From Woeseiaceae bacterium (lineage in GTDB: Bacteria; Pseudomonadota; Gammaproteobacteria; Steroidobacterales; Woeseiaceae), in assembly GCA_022866645.1 (NCBI GenBank), contig JALHUQ010000155.1, positions 1 through 33,376 of the forward strand: a DNA stretch of 33,376 nt. Reading direction: 5' to 3'. The position numbers were made by a program, and so were the translations under genes. How positions within the stretch are numbered: the stretch's first letter is position 1; every line of letters starts with the position of its first letter. The notes under the pieces were generated by a model. The model was not told the DNA's origin. It made no database searches and was given only the letters and a program-made list of their open reading frames with translations. This document shows positions 24,409-33,006 of this stretch, in pieces.

Positions 24409-25403
24409 GCGGCGACGCAGCGACACTGGCGTTCGCCGATCTGCAACCTGAAGACATAGTTGCAACTCTTGGCAATTTGGGATTCGACTGCGACGGTCGG
24501 TTTCTTGCTCTAAATAGCTACGAAAATCGCGTTTATCAAATCGGCATCGAGGACGAGCGGCCCGTCGTCGCCAAATTCTATCGTCCGGATCGGTGGTCGG
24601 ACGAATGCATACGAGAGGAGCACGCGTTTTCCATCGATCTCGCCGCCAGGGAAATCCCCGTCGTGCCGCCGCTCGTCATCAACGGCGATACCTTGAAACA
24701 CGCGGGACACTACCGCCTCGCTGTATTTCCCAGTCGCGGCGGCCGCGCGCCAGACCTCGATAATTATGATTTGCTGACGCAACTGGGCCGCCTCGTCGCC
24801 AGAATTCACCTCGAAGGCGAAGTGTCAGCGTTCAAATACCGGCCCCGCATCGACATTGACAGTTACGGCGTTCAATCCATCGATTTCCTGCTCGAAAACG
24901 AGTTCATCCCTGTCGGCAACTGCGATGCCTACGAAAGCACCGCCGAACTGGTACTTGACGGCGTAGAGGCTTGCTTCGAGCGCGCTGGAAGTGTGCGAGA
25001 GATTCGGCTTCACGGCGATTTTCATCCCGGCAACGTACTCGTTAATCAGGACCGGCTGCACATTGTTGATCTGGATGATTGCCGACATGGGCCGGCCGTT
25101 CAGGATTTGTGGATGTTCCTGTCCGGCGACCGTGAGGAGCAGACGCCGCAGCTCGAGGCACTGCTGGAAGGCTATCAATCATTTCGACGCTTCGACCCGC
25201 GTGAACTGCATTTGATTGAGGCATTACGAAGTTTGCGCATCATGCATTACGCTGCGTGGATCGCCCGGCGCTGGGAAGACCCTGCGTTCAAAAAGGCGTT
25301 TCCCTGGTTCGATAGTGCCCGCTATTGGGACGACCATGTCCTGGCGCTACGTGAACAGGTCGCGCTAATGCAGGAAGCACCGCTGGAATGGCGCGATTTC
25401 TGA
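24405..25403 (+). CDS. srkA: SrkA/YihE-type stress response protein kinase
   Basis: SrkA is a cytosolic serine/threonine kinase with an aminoglycoside phosphotransferase fold; in E. coli it counters MazEF-linked death after stress. The 332-residue protein has LNSYENRVYQIGIED at the ATP site, the catalytic HGDFHPGN at 203-210 (D205 and N210) and metal-binding IVDLDDCRHGPAVQDLWMFL (around D222), then RRWEDPAFKKAFPWF near the end, as in E. coli. The start is GTG 24405, four bases overlapping the typA stop. The pairing with typA is not the usual E. coli linkage (yihE-dsbA). Confidence 0.93.
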   Translation: MSGDAATLAFADLQPEDIVATLGNLGFDCDGRFLALNSYENRVYQIGIEDERPVVAKFYRPDRWSDECIREEHAFSIDLAAREIPVVPPLVINGDTLKHAGHYRLAVFPSRGGRAPDLDNYDLLTQLGRLVARIHLEGEVSAFKYRPRIDIDSYGVQSIDFLLENEFIPVGNCDAYESTAELVLDGVEACFERAGSVREIRLHGDFHPGNVLVNQDRLHIVDLDDCRHGPAVQDLWMFLSGDREEQTPQLEALLEGYQSFRRFDPRELHLIEALRSLRIMHYAAWIARRWEDPAFKKAFPWFDSARYWDDHVLALREQVALMQEAPLEWRDF

Positions 25404-25810
25404 GTCTCACGTTGACTATCTGGAGGCAGACTGTGTTCTGATGCCGCCAAATGGACCGCTCCCGATGGCAACTCTACTCGGTCTTCGTGCCACTGCCTCG
25501 CGAATGATCTCGACCTTGGCTATCAAGTTCGGGTAGGTCTCGATTTGATCGCTGTTCATCGGGGACGTGCTAAAAGACGGCTATTTTGGGTCTTGCCATC
25601 GATAGAAACCGGGTTTTCGGACTCTTGCGGCTGAGTGCGACTTAATACCCGCTGTCGGCGCTATTTCGAAGCGGATATTGATTTGCACTCGGTGTGTGGC
25701 CGATCTACAGTGGCGGCGGCCTCTATTTGCTGCAATTCCGTGGAACTATGAGTCTCGTGTATGCTCAGATATAGCACTATCCCAAATTTATCTGCGCGGG
25801 TTTCAAGCAC
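25404..25810. other. 407-base region without a convincing gene
   Basis: No gene that I can support. A 47-codon minus-strand frame (25559-25416, starting MNSDQIETYPNLIAKVEII) has no ribosome-binding site and no family I recognise; it might be a gene remnant. A hairpin-like degenerate repeat is at 25644-25679. The promoter of the lipoprotein pair that starts at 25811 should be at the right end. The loss of coding density compared with the rest of the window suggests decayed sequence. Confidence 0.5.
25644..25679. repeat. Degenerate extragenic inverted repeat
   Basis: AATACCCGCT (25644-25653) and AGCGGATATT (25670-25679) pair at nine of ten positions around a 16-base loop. They resemble short extragenic repeats of the type AATGTCCGCT...AGCGGACATT that I associate with marine gammaproteobacterial intergenic regions. 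A single copy here cannot prove it. Confidence 0.35.
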
Positions 25811-26524
25811 TTGATCGCAAGCACACAACTAAGAAGCAGCGCTATTCTGTTTTCTCTGCTGGCAGCAGGGTGCGCGTCAAACGTCACCGTCGAATATCCT
25901 ACAATTCCCGCGCCTAACGTCAAAAAGCTGCCATTGGACGTCGCCGTTCGTATCCCGGCTGAATTCAATAATTTCGTTCATGAAGAGAAAGTCTTGGGCA
26001 GGGAGACGTGGACAATTAATCTCGGCTCCGCCAATGCCTTGTTCTTCGAACAACTCTTCGGCTACATGTTCGACAACGTGATTGTTCTTGGGCCCGACGA
26101 TAACGCGCTTGACTATACTTTCGACGCCCTGATCGAACCGAAAATAGAGGGCTTTGAATTTTCAGTTCCTAACCAGACCAAGACCGATGCCTTCGCTGTG
26201 TGGATTCGTTATCGAATACAGGTTTTTGACAGCGCCGGAAACAGTGCATCGACCTGGACGGTCAGTGCTTACGGGAAGAGTCAAAAGGAAGGCATGGGAG
26301 GATCAAAGTCCTTACAACGAGCTGCTGTTTTGGCGATGCGTGACGCTGCGGCGCTAATACTATTGCAAATGAATAAGGCAACAAAGATTGCGGCGCTGGC
26401 AGACGGTCCACTCGACTTCAGTCAGATCGAGTCCTCCGCGTCGGCAACCCAGGATGCGGCTTACGATAACGGAGCGCCCGAGGCAATATTCGCGATTGGA
26501 GGCATTGACGATGACACTGAGTAA
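25811..26524 (+). CDS. Lipoprotein of unknown function
   Basis: A 237-residue protein with a lipoprotein signal (MIASTQLRSSAILFSLLAAGC, lipid C21; quoted as SAILFSLLAAGC). The start is TTG 25811 and no ATG in frame precedes the lipobox; the ribosome-binding site is poor. The mature part has PLDVAVRIPAEFNNFVHEE, NALFFEQLFGYMFDNVIVL and VWIRYRIQVFDSAGNSASTW, a pattern of alternating strands and helices seen in LPS- or envelope-assembly lipoproteins, but I cannot name the family. It overlaps the next lipoprotein gene by 14 bases, and the two are surely co-translated. Confidence 0.72.
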   Translation: MIASTQLRSSAILFSLLAAGCASNVTVEYPTIPAPNVKKLPLDVAVRIPAEFNNFVHEEKVLGRETWTINLGSANALFFEQLFGYMFDNVIVLGPDDNALDYTFDALIEPKIEGFEFSVPNQTKTDAFAVWIRYRIQVFDSAGNSASTWTVSAYGKSQKEGMGGSKSLQRAAVLAMRDAAALILLQMNKATKIAALADGPLDFSQIESSASATQDAAYDNGAPEAIFAIGGIDDDTE

Positions 26525-27173
26525 TTCCATCACTATCGTTTTGGCTTTCGGCCTGGCCGGATGTGTTACTGCGAGCGTTGAAGACAACCGCGAGGAAACG
26601 ACCGGACTACTGCAGGGTGAAACGGTGGTTGTCATGGCCAAAAGCTATCACCAGGGTAATGAAACCGAGGCCGACTACATCAGTTGCGTAGAAAAGTCGC
26701 TTGGGCGCGGGTCGGGCGCACTGAAAGTTGTTCCAGGCCAGGTCTTCGTCGATAGTTTGTTTCCCTGGTTCGAACCGCGCACAGCGCCTTCCGACACCAA
26801 AGGCCTCGTCTTACTCATGGAAAAGCCCGGCGTACCGGAAGCCATCAAGCGCATGGGAGTCCGCTATGTTGTCTGGCTTGATGGTGGCACCGAGAGAATA
26901 ACGCAGGGCGGCAGCCTTTCCTGTGCGGCGGGGCCCGGTGGTGGTGGCTGCTTTGGATTCGCCTGGTGGACGGATGACGCCGATTACGAAGCGTCGATCT
27001 GGGATCTGAGTGATTCAGAAGCAGCGGGCACAGTAACCGCAGATTTCAGTGGCACATCGTTTTTGCCCGCACTCGTCGTGCCGATACCGCTCATCGCGCG
27101 AACTCAGTCCAGAGCCTGCAGCGGTCTCTCGAAGCAACTCAAGGCTTTTCTCTCAAGCAACGAAAAGGTCTAG
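26511..27173 (+). CDS. Lipoprotein of unknown function, overlapping partner
   Basis: A 220-residue lipoprotein. ATG 26511 is chosen because GGAGG lies eight bases upstream and the product MTLSNSITIVLAFGLAGC has a clean lipobox (C18); a longer open frame from 26388 is only the shadow of the upstream gene. The mature part contains VVVMAKSYHQGNETEADY, a short Cys-flanked glycine stretch SCAAGPGGGGCFGFAWW and SIWDLSDSEAAGTVTADF. I recognise no family. It ends 12 bases from the convergent NlpC/P60 gene. Confidence 0.72.
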   Translation: MTLSNSITIVLAFGLAGCVTASVEDNREETTGLLQGETVVVMAKSYHQGNETEADYISCVEKSLGRGSGALKVVPGQVFVDSLFPWFEPRTAPSDTKGLVLLMEKPGVPEAIKRMGVRYVVWLDGGTERITQGGSLSCAAGPGGGGCFGFAWWTDDADYEASIWDLSDSEAAGTVTADFSGTSFLPALVVPIPLIARTQSRACSGLSKQLKAFLSSNEKV

Positions 27174-27185
27174 CGAAAAGCGGAT

Positions 27186-27689
27186 TTACTTCGGCCGACC
27201 ACCGCGGATAAAAGCTGCTGCGTAGTATGGCGAGTTGAGCTTCGCGACGGCTACTGTTCGCCCGGAGGACGGCGCATGGACAAACCGCTGCCCACCAAGG
27301 TACAAGCCAACGTGCGACATTTTGCCTTCTATGTGGAAAAACAACACATCACCGACCTGCAAGTCCTCGCGTGGAATTGAGCTTGTGCTGGACCAAAGCT
27401 CGCCCGTTGTACGCGCTACGGTTTTCCCGGCGTGCCCATAGGCATAGTGCACCAGCCCACTGCAGTCAAAGCCGCTTCGCGCAGCGCCACCATAGCGGTA
27501 CGGCGCGCCGACCTGATCAAAGGCTATTGCAGCGGCTTTTTCCCCCAGACTTTGAGGCCGGACAACCGCCTCCCGTGCCGGTGATCGGGCTGGCTCGTTA
27601 ACCGCCTGCGACGAGCACCCGGATATCAAACCCAACATCGTGATAGTAAAGGCAAAAATCGGAATTTTGCGAGCTGTCTGCGTTATCAT
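27186..27689 (-). CDS. NlpC/P60-family murein hydrolase lipoprotein
   Basis: A 167-residue predicted lipoprotein peptidase that cleaves peptide cross-bridges or stems in peptidoglycan. ATG 27689 gives a lipoprotein signal with LISGC (C25); GTG 27710 is an alternative. The catalytic triad is visible as C76 in RSGFDCSGLV, H126 in MSHVGLY and H138 in RFVHAPSSG. The domain occupies about residues 50-165 and has the usual PYRYGG at 63-68. It diverges from the metallopeptidase gene with a 57-base gap and could be Spr/MepS-like. Confidence 0.92.
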   Translation of the reverse strand: MITQTARKIPIFAFTITMLGLISGCSSQAVNEPARSPAREAVVRPQSLGEKAAAIAFDQVGAPYRYGGAARSGFDCSGLVHYAYGHAGKTVARTTGELWSSTSSIPREDLQVGDVLFFHIEGKMSHVGLYLGGQRFVHAPSSGRTVAVAKLNSPYYAAAFIRGGRPK

Positions 27690-27746
27690 CTGCTCCACTC
27701 TGCGCGGCACACATTGTAACCATACGTGACAAGGCCTTAATACTGT

Positions 27747-29027
27747 ATGAACTGCATCTCAGGATCGATATTACTGATCTGCCTGTTTAGCTGCGTGGCG
27801 TGCGACGCCCCGGCGTCCGAAACCGAAGCTGGTGGGGCATCGCTGAACTACGACGTGCATTACGATATCGTACCTGACCCCAACGGAGGATCCGTCGCGG
27901 TTAAAATGACGGTGACGCAGTCCCGCGGACAGCTGCGAGAACTATCCTTCGATATCGCCGATATTGAGGCGTCAGAAATTGAAGCAGACGGTGAGTTAGT
28001 CATCCTCGATAACCGAGTCAGTTGGCGACCCGGACGTAGCGGCGGCAGTTTACGATGGAGATCCGTAATCTCACACCGACACGGCAATGATGGCTACGAC
28101 GCCTGGTTGAACGGCAGCTGGGGCATATTTCGAGCAGAGGACATCATCCCCAGAGCCCACTCGCGGGCAATAAAGGGCGCAGCCAGCAATACGAGCGTAG
28201 CGTTTGAGCTGCCGAAGAACTGGACCGTGGCTTCAGAATACTCAACGCTGGAAAATCGAAATCCCGTTGTGATTCCCGCCAGGCGATTCGACCAACCGCG
28301 AGGTTGGATCGCGATGGGCAATCTGGGAATTCGACGTGAAACCATAGCCGGCACACGAGTAGTTGTGGCGGCACCCGAGGGCCAGCTTGTACGCCGCATG
28401 GATATGCTCGCACTGCTGAACTGGATCTTGCCGGAACTGAATCGAGTGCTACCCGATGCGATGCCGAAACTTACGATTGTTAGTGCTGGTGACCCGATGT
28501 GGCGAGGCGGCTTGTCGGCACCCGCGTCTATTTTTATTCATGCGAGTCGACCCCTGATCAGCGAAAACGCAACCAGCACTCTGGTACACGAGGTCTTTCA
28601 CGTAGCAATGGGCGCCACTTCGGCAGAGAGTGGATTTGACTGGATCGTCGAGGGCCTGGCTGAGTACTACAGCCTTGAGCTTTTGCAACGCGGCGGCGCA
28701 ATCACCGCTCGAAGATACCGGCAAGCCCTGCAGCAACAAGCGCGCTGGTCCGAAGACGCTGGCAAGCTTTGTGGAACGCGCTCGAGCGGTGCCACGACCG
28801 CGCTCGCCGTTATCCTGTTTCGTGATCTGGATAAGGAATTGCGCGAAAAGTCAGCTGGCAGGTTTAACCTCGATGATGTGATTGCCCGAATCGCGGCAAG
28901 CCGTTCGCGAGTCTCACTCGGGACTCTGGCGGATATCGTCACAGACTTATTGCAGGGCCCGTCCGATGTCCTGCAAATCGATAAACTTCCCGGCTGCCAA
29001 CAATACTGGCCTATTAGCGAGGCCTGA
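27747..29027 (+). CDS. Secreted gluzincin-type metallopeptidase
   Basis: A 426-residue protein with an N-terminal export signal; cysteines at 16 and 19 (LFSCVAC) make a lipoprotein likely. A beta-rich N-terminal domain (about 30-210) precedes a zinc peptidase domain with HEVFH at 281-285 (LVHEVFHVAMG) and a likely third ligand E302 in DWIVEGLAEYYSL, as in M1/M61-type gluzincins. One probable disulfide pair near the end (LCGTRSS, PGCQQYW). The layout resembles M61 glycyl aminopeptidase-like proteins but lacks their PDZ domain. It is 8 bases upstream of the AAA+ ATPase gene, so probably in its operon. Confidence 0.8.
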   Translation: MNCISGSILLICLFSCVACDAPASETEAGGASLNYDVHYDIVPDPNGGSVAVKMTVTQSRGQLRELSFDIADIEASEIEADGELVILDNRVSWRPGRSGGSLRWRSVISHRHGNDGYDAWLNGSWGIFRAEDIIPRAHSRAIKGAASNTSVAFELPKNWTVASEYSTLENRNPVVIPARRFDQPRGWIAMGNLGIRRETIAGTRVVVAAPEGQLVRRMDMLALLNWILPELNRVLPDAMPKLTIVSAGDPMWRGGLSAPASIFIHASRPLISENATSTLVHEVFHVAMGATSAESGFDWIVEGLAEYYSLELLQRGGAITARRYRQALQQQARWSEDAGKLCGTRSSGATTALAVILFRDLDKELREKSAGRFNLDDVIARIAASRSRVSLGTLADIVTDLLQGPSDVLQIDKLPGCQQYWPISEA

Positions 29028-29035
29028 GTATTTCT

Positions 29036-30526
29036 ATGGACGCAAATCATGATCTCGAACTGATACTACGATCGCGCACACCTATCGTAATCATCGAATC
29101 TCAGGACGAGGCACGCATCCTGGAGTTGCTGCAAGGAATCACGCTACGGCGGGCAACGAAGAGTTACATACCCTTGTTTCGCTGGACCATTACCGACGGC
29201 CTGCAAAGATTGGACATAGCTCTCGAACCGCAGGCGATCAACTCAAATCCTACAGACGTACTCAAGCATATCCGGGCCGTATCGAAACCGGGCATGTACG
29301 TGTTGCTGGATTTTCACCCCTTTCTCGACGACCCGATAAACGTACGATTACTCAAAGACATTTGTATTCAATTCAGAGATATCGAACGACAAATGATTCT
29401 GATGAGTCACAAAGTTACGATTCCGAGCGAGCTGGAAAGTTTCTGCGTGCGATTCGATATTGCGCTACCGACTGAGCAGGAACGAGTCCGCATCGTGCAG
29501 AAAGCCGTCGATGCATATTCCAGCGATAACCCCGGCAGCAGAGTCCAGATCGACCCGAAAGCCCATCATCTACTGATCAAGAATCTCGCCGGCCTGTCGA
29601 ACGCGGACACCGCCCGACTTGCCCGCAATGCAATTTATGTCGACGGCGCGATCAGCAAGAGTGACCTACCGAATGTGATGCAGGCCAAATACGAATTACT
29701 GAATCGTGGCGGCGCACTGCAATTCGAACATGACACAGCGACATTTGTCGACGTCGGCGGATTGTCGCGCCTGAAAGCGTGGCTATCGCAGAGGCGGCCA
29801 GCGTTTCGTGGCGACGAGAGTGCATCGCACCTCGACCCGCCAAAAGGCATTTTGTTGCTGGGCATCCAGGGGTGTGGCAAAAGTCTTGCAGCCAAGGCAA
29901 CAGCCGGGATATTCGGAGTGCCATTGTTGCGACTCGACTTCGGTGCGATTTACGACAAATACCATGGCGAAACGGAACGGAAGCTGCGCGAATCCCTGAA
30001 TACGGCTGATGTCATGTCACCCTGCGTGCTTTGGATCGATGAAATAGAAAAGGGAATCGCGGGGCGTGGCGGTGAAACTGGCACAACGCAGCGAGTATTG
30101 GGTACTTTTCTCACTTGGATGGCTGAGAAGAAAAGCCATGTCTTTATAGTCGCCACAGCGAATGACATCAGCACCCTGCCGCCTGAGTTAGTGAGAAAAG
30201 GTCGATTCGACGAAATCTTTTTCGTCGATCTTCCTACTCTCGAAATTCGGGCATCGATATTGGCCATACATCTTTCGAATCGACATCAGCCATTGGGCAA
30301 TTTTGACATTCCACGACTGGCCGCTGCTATGGAGGGGTTTTCCGGCGCAGAAATCGAACAGGCTGTCGTCTCGGCGTTGTACGCGGCTCACGCGAACAGG
30401 AAGCCCTTGGATACTGAATTCATAAGAGCCGAAATCCAACAGACCAGACCACTGTCTGTGGTGTTGAGCGAAAAGATATCTCAGATGCGAACCTGGGCAG
30501 CAGGCCGAACAGTATCCTGCGACTAA
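29036..30526 (+). CDS. Ycf46-like AAA+ ATPase
   Basis: A 496-residue AAA+ protein of the type related to plastid/cyanobacterial Ycf46. The N-terminal domain (about 1-235) includes LILRSRTPIVIIESQDEARI and PGMYVLLDFHPFL, typical of that group. The AAA module has Walker A GIQGCGKS at 276-283, pore-side DKYHGETERKLRES, Walker B VLWIDEIEKG (D335, E336), sensor 1 N376 in IVATANDIS, arginine fingers near R387/R390 (ELVRKGRFDE) and sensor 2 region GFSGAEIEQAV. All catalytic elements are present. No membrane segment. The next gene, 75 bases on, encodes an FHA coiled-coil protein. Function of Ycf46 in non-phototrophs is unknown to me. Confidence 0.88.
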   Translation: MDANHDLELILRSRTPIVIIESQDEARILELLQGITLRRATKSYIPLFRWTITDGLQRLDIALEPQAINSNPTDVLKHIRAVSKPGMYVLLDFHPFLDDPINVRLLKDICIQFRDIERQMILMSHKVTIPSELESFCVRFDIALPTEQERVRIVQKAVDAYSSDNPGSRVQIDPKAHHLLIKNLAGLSNADTARLARNAIYVDGAISKSDLPNVMQAKYELLNRGGALQFEHDTATFVDVGGLSRLKAWLSQRRPAFRGDESASHLDPPKGILLLGIQGCGKSLAAKATAGIFGVPLLRLDFGAIYDKYHGETERKLRESLNTADVMSPCVLWIDEIEKGIAGRGGETGTTQRVLGTFLTWMAEKKSHVFIVATANDISTLPPELVRKGRFDEIFFVDLPTLEIRASILAIHLSNRHQPLGNFDIPRLAAAMEGFSGAEIEQAVVSALYAAHANRKPLDTEFIRAEIQQTRPLSVVLSEKISQMRTWAAGRTVSCD

Positions 30527-30601
30527 ATCCCATTTGACGTAACACACAAAAATTTCCGCTGGCAAGTCAGTGACTGAGAGTAGCCGTGATAAACTATCGC
30601 C

Positions 30602-32074
30602 ATGGCAAATGACAGCAATAATATCAATGAGTTAGTCGAAGAGGACGACGATCCTACTGTCGAGCTGCAGGCGCCATCGATTTTGTTGAACAGCGACAAT
30701 CTCTCGGAAGCAGATGCGAGAACCTTCGATGAACACGACGACGGTGACAAGGAGCTGCCGCCAGGCGTTACAGTTTCGGAACTAGAGTTCGATCAACAAT
30801 CACGCAAAAAAACGATCGACCAGCTTCAATGCGACATTCAGCAGCTGCACGCAAAATGGCTTGGGCTGGAAACCGAGATCGGCGTTCGCCAGACGCAAAC
30901 TGATCAGCTCAATATTGAAATCAAATCCTTGCGCGATGTTGCCGCGCGCAAATCGAGCCTCATCAAGAAACGTGATCGTAAGATCAAGTCTTTGAAATTG
31001 GAAATTCGACAACGCGATGAAAGTTTCCGCCAGTTGACTTCGCGCTACGAGAATCTGCGACTGACTCAGGCCGACAGGTCCTCGGCGTCACAAAAATCGG
31101 AACCTGGCACGTCGAATAGCAATCACGATTTTGATGCAAGCAATCACCAGCGACGTCTTCAACAGTCAGAACAGTATGCCGATTCAATACGTCAGCAGTC
31201 CCAGGATCTCATCCAGACTAACTCGCGTCTCGAACGCCAAATCGAAAATCTGTCGCAGTCGTTATCGGGCGGGTCGCAAGAAAATGCCCGGTTGAGGGAT
31301 GAGCGGGCATTGATGGTTGCGTCAGTTGAGAATATGCAGGCTGAACTGGACGCTATTCGACTTCAGCACGACAACGAAATACGCATGCTGCGATTTGAAC
31401 TTGGCGAAGCACAGAATACCGTAGTACAGACCGATGATATGAACCATCAGCTCGCGTCAGACCTGATCGATGCTCGTACTTTCAAGGAAGGACTTGAGCG
31501 CGTGCTCGGAGACGTCGAGGAACGATCGGCTGTGCGCATCAAGGAACTGCAAAAGGAAGTTATCAAGCTCAATCGTAAAGCGGAGAATCTTGAGCAAAAG
31601 TTAACGACGAAAAGCGAGGCTATCTCAATTCTGCTGAGCGAGTTGGCGAAGAAATCGGAACATATCGAGTCAATTGGCGAGATAGAGGACGTCATTCACG
31701 ACATCGACGAGAGGATGTCGGAGCACAGCTTCAAAAACGACGTAAATAGTAAGCGCACGCCTGTCGACAGGATTACGCGAGTGCTTCTCGGCACGGTCGA
31801 TGGCCAGGTACTTCGCTTCCCTTTGTTCAAAGACCGATTGACCATCGGGCGAACCAAGGACAATGACATTCAGCTTAAAGCGGCTTCTGTCAGCCGGCGA
31901 CATGCGGTCATTCAAACTGATGGCGAGCAGACGCGCATTGTCGACTGGGATAGCAAGAACGGCATTCAGGTCAATTCCGAAAAAGTGTCAGAACAGATCC
32001 TCGCTCATGGCGACGTCGTAATGATCGGCGACGCACGATTTCGATATGAGGAACGCAAGAAACGCGACTCCTGA
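30602..32074 (+). CDS. Coiled-coil protein with C-terminal FHA domain
   Basis: A 490-residue cytosolic scaffold-like protein. Residues 1-60 are acidic and disordered (DDDPTVELQ around T19). Residues about 65-370 are rich in E, K, Q and L heptads (IKELQKEVIKLNRKAENL and others), a long coiled coil with a break near 160-180. Residues about 390-485 are an FHA domain: LTIGRTKDNDIQL (G416, R417), SVSRRHAVI (S431, H434), SKNGIQVN (N453, G454) and GDVVMIGDARFRY, all the phosphothreonine-binding residues. No signal peptide or membrane helix. It follows the AAA+ ATPase gene, and membrane-protein genes follow it. Confidence 0.87.
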   Translation: MANDSNNINELVEEDDDPTVELQAPSILLNSDNLSEADARTFDEHDDGDKELPPGVTVSELEFDQQSRKKTIDQLQCDIQQLHAKWLGLETEIGVRQTQTDQLNIEIKSLRDVAARKSSLIKKRDRKIKSLKLEIRQRDESFRQLTSRYENLRLTQADRSSASQKSEPGTSNSNHDFDASNHQRRLQQSEQYADSIRQQSQDLIQTNSRLERQIENLSQSLSGGSQENARLRDERALMVASVENMQAELDAIRLQHDNEIRMLRFELGEAQNTVVQTDDMNHQLASDLIDARTFKEGLERVLGDVEERSAVRIKELQKEVIKLNRKAENLEQKLTTKSEAISILLSELAKKSEHIESIGEIEDVIHDIDERMSEHSFKNDVNSKRTPVDRITRVLLGTVDGQVLRFPLFKDRLTIGRTKDNDIQLKAASVSRRHAVIQTDGEQTRIVDWDSKNGIQVNSEKVSEQILAHGDVVMIGDARFRYEERKKRDS

Positions 32075-32164
32075 TCGGACCGGTTAAAATGTGAGAGCCC
32101 TCACGGTCTGATATTCTGGTTTGGCATATAGTTCGCTTCATTACATGGAACGTGAATTTAGCCG

Positions 32165-32464
32165 ATGATCAGCACAGCTGCAGGAAATCCATTAGCGCTG
32201 ACGGAAACTCAACAGGTCGCGCACAAGACTGGTAGTTTCGCCGCAAAAAAGATCTGGTTACCGAAATTTCTCTACGATCTCCTGCCCCATTTCTACCTGG
32301 TTTCAGGTGTCGCCGCTTTTTTTGCGACTTTGTATATCAGCGAGTGGTTTTGGGTATTGCCGCACTACCTGCTTTTTTCCGCCGCATGCCTGCATATGGG
32401 GTTTCTCGTTCACCGACGACGACGCTCGCAGAATCTCGATTCCTCTACCACAGATCAGTCTTGA
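32165..32464 (+). CDS. Small two-helix membrane protein
   Basis: I do not recognise this 99-residue protein. The N-terminal 35 residues are hydrophilic, then come two hydrophobic helices (about 40-58, LLPHFYLVSGVAAFFATLYI, and 64-80, FWVLPHYLLFSAACLHMGFL), and a basic end HRRRRSQ that would be cytosolic, which places both termini inside. ATG 32165 has no strong ribosome-binding site. It lies 90 bases after the FHA gene and 62 before a second small membrane protein gene; the two both begin with M-x-STAA. Confidence 0.65.
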   Translation: MISTAAGNPLALTETQQVAHKTGSFAAKKIWLPKFLYDLLPHFYLVSGVAAFFATLYISEWFWVLPHYLLFSAACLHMGFLVHRRRRSQNLDSSTTDQS

Positions 32465-32526
32465 CCCGGGTCCTGAGGTAAGCAAGGATAGGGCTCCTAA
32501 ATCCCGCGTTAGATCTACGAGCCGCA

Positions 32527-32832
32527 GTGACTTCGACAGCAGCACCCCTTCACGCCAGACAAGTTGCCAGCAAAGAGTTGGCATTGCTCACAGGCTTGCT
32601 TTTTTTCGGTCTGGTTGTCCTGCCGGTTATCATTTACAACGTTGGACAGTCAGTTTTTGGCGCCTATGGCGGTCTTGGTTATGCTGATTTTTTCGGCACT
32701 TTGAGCGCAAAAATTCGCGGCGGCGATGTTTTCGCGTGGTTTCTAATACTATCGCCCTACCTCGGATGGCAATGTCTGCGACTTATGATTTTCGCCTGGC
32801 GGATTTCCGGATCCTCAAAACGCGGAGCCTAG
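32527..32832 (+). CDS. Second small two-helix membrane protein
   Basis: A 101-residue unrecognised protein with GTG start at 32527 (no better start in frame). Two hydrophobic helices are visible (about 20-37, LLTGLLFFGLVVLPVIIY, and 71-90, WFLILSPYLGWQCLRLMIF), with a glycine-rich loop between and a basic tail. It begins MTSTAAPLHARQVASKEL, recalling the start of the previous small protein. Part of the putative AAA+/FHA gene block. Could be a membrane anchor for the FHA scaffold; inference only. Confidence 0.6.
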   Translation: MTSTAAPLHARQVASKELALLTGLLFFGLVVLPVIIYNVGQSVFGAYGGLGYADFFGTLSAKIRGGDVFAWFLILSPYLGWQCLRLMIFAWRISGSSKRGA

Positions 32833-33006
32833 GCACTGTCGAGATTCTTGCCAAAACGACAAAACGTGACTTGCATCACATTTATCGAAAGAAATTCAAT
32901 ATACCACTGCGACACTTTGTAAAATATTGGCTAGCGGCGGCATCGGCCCGTCGTCCCGATTTTTTTGCACGCGCACGTAGACAGGCGACCACGGCACACA
33001 GAAATG

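Noticed and set aside
23686..24465. 259-codon minus-strand frame opposite typA and srkA
   Set aside because: Shadow spanning the junction of two solid plus-strand genes.
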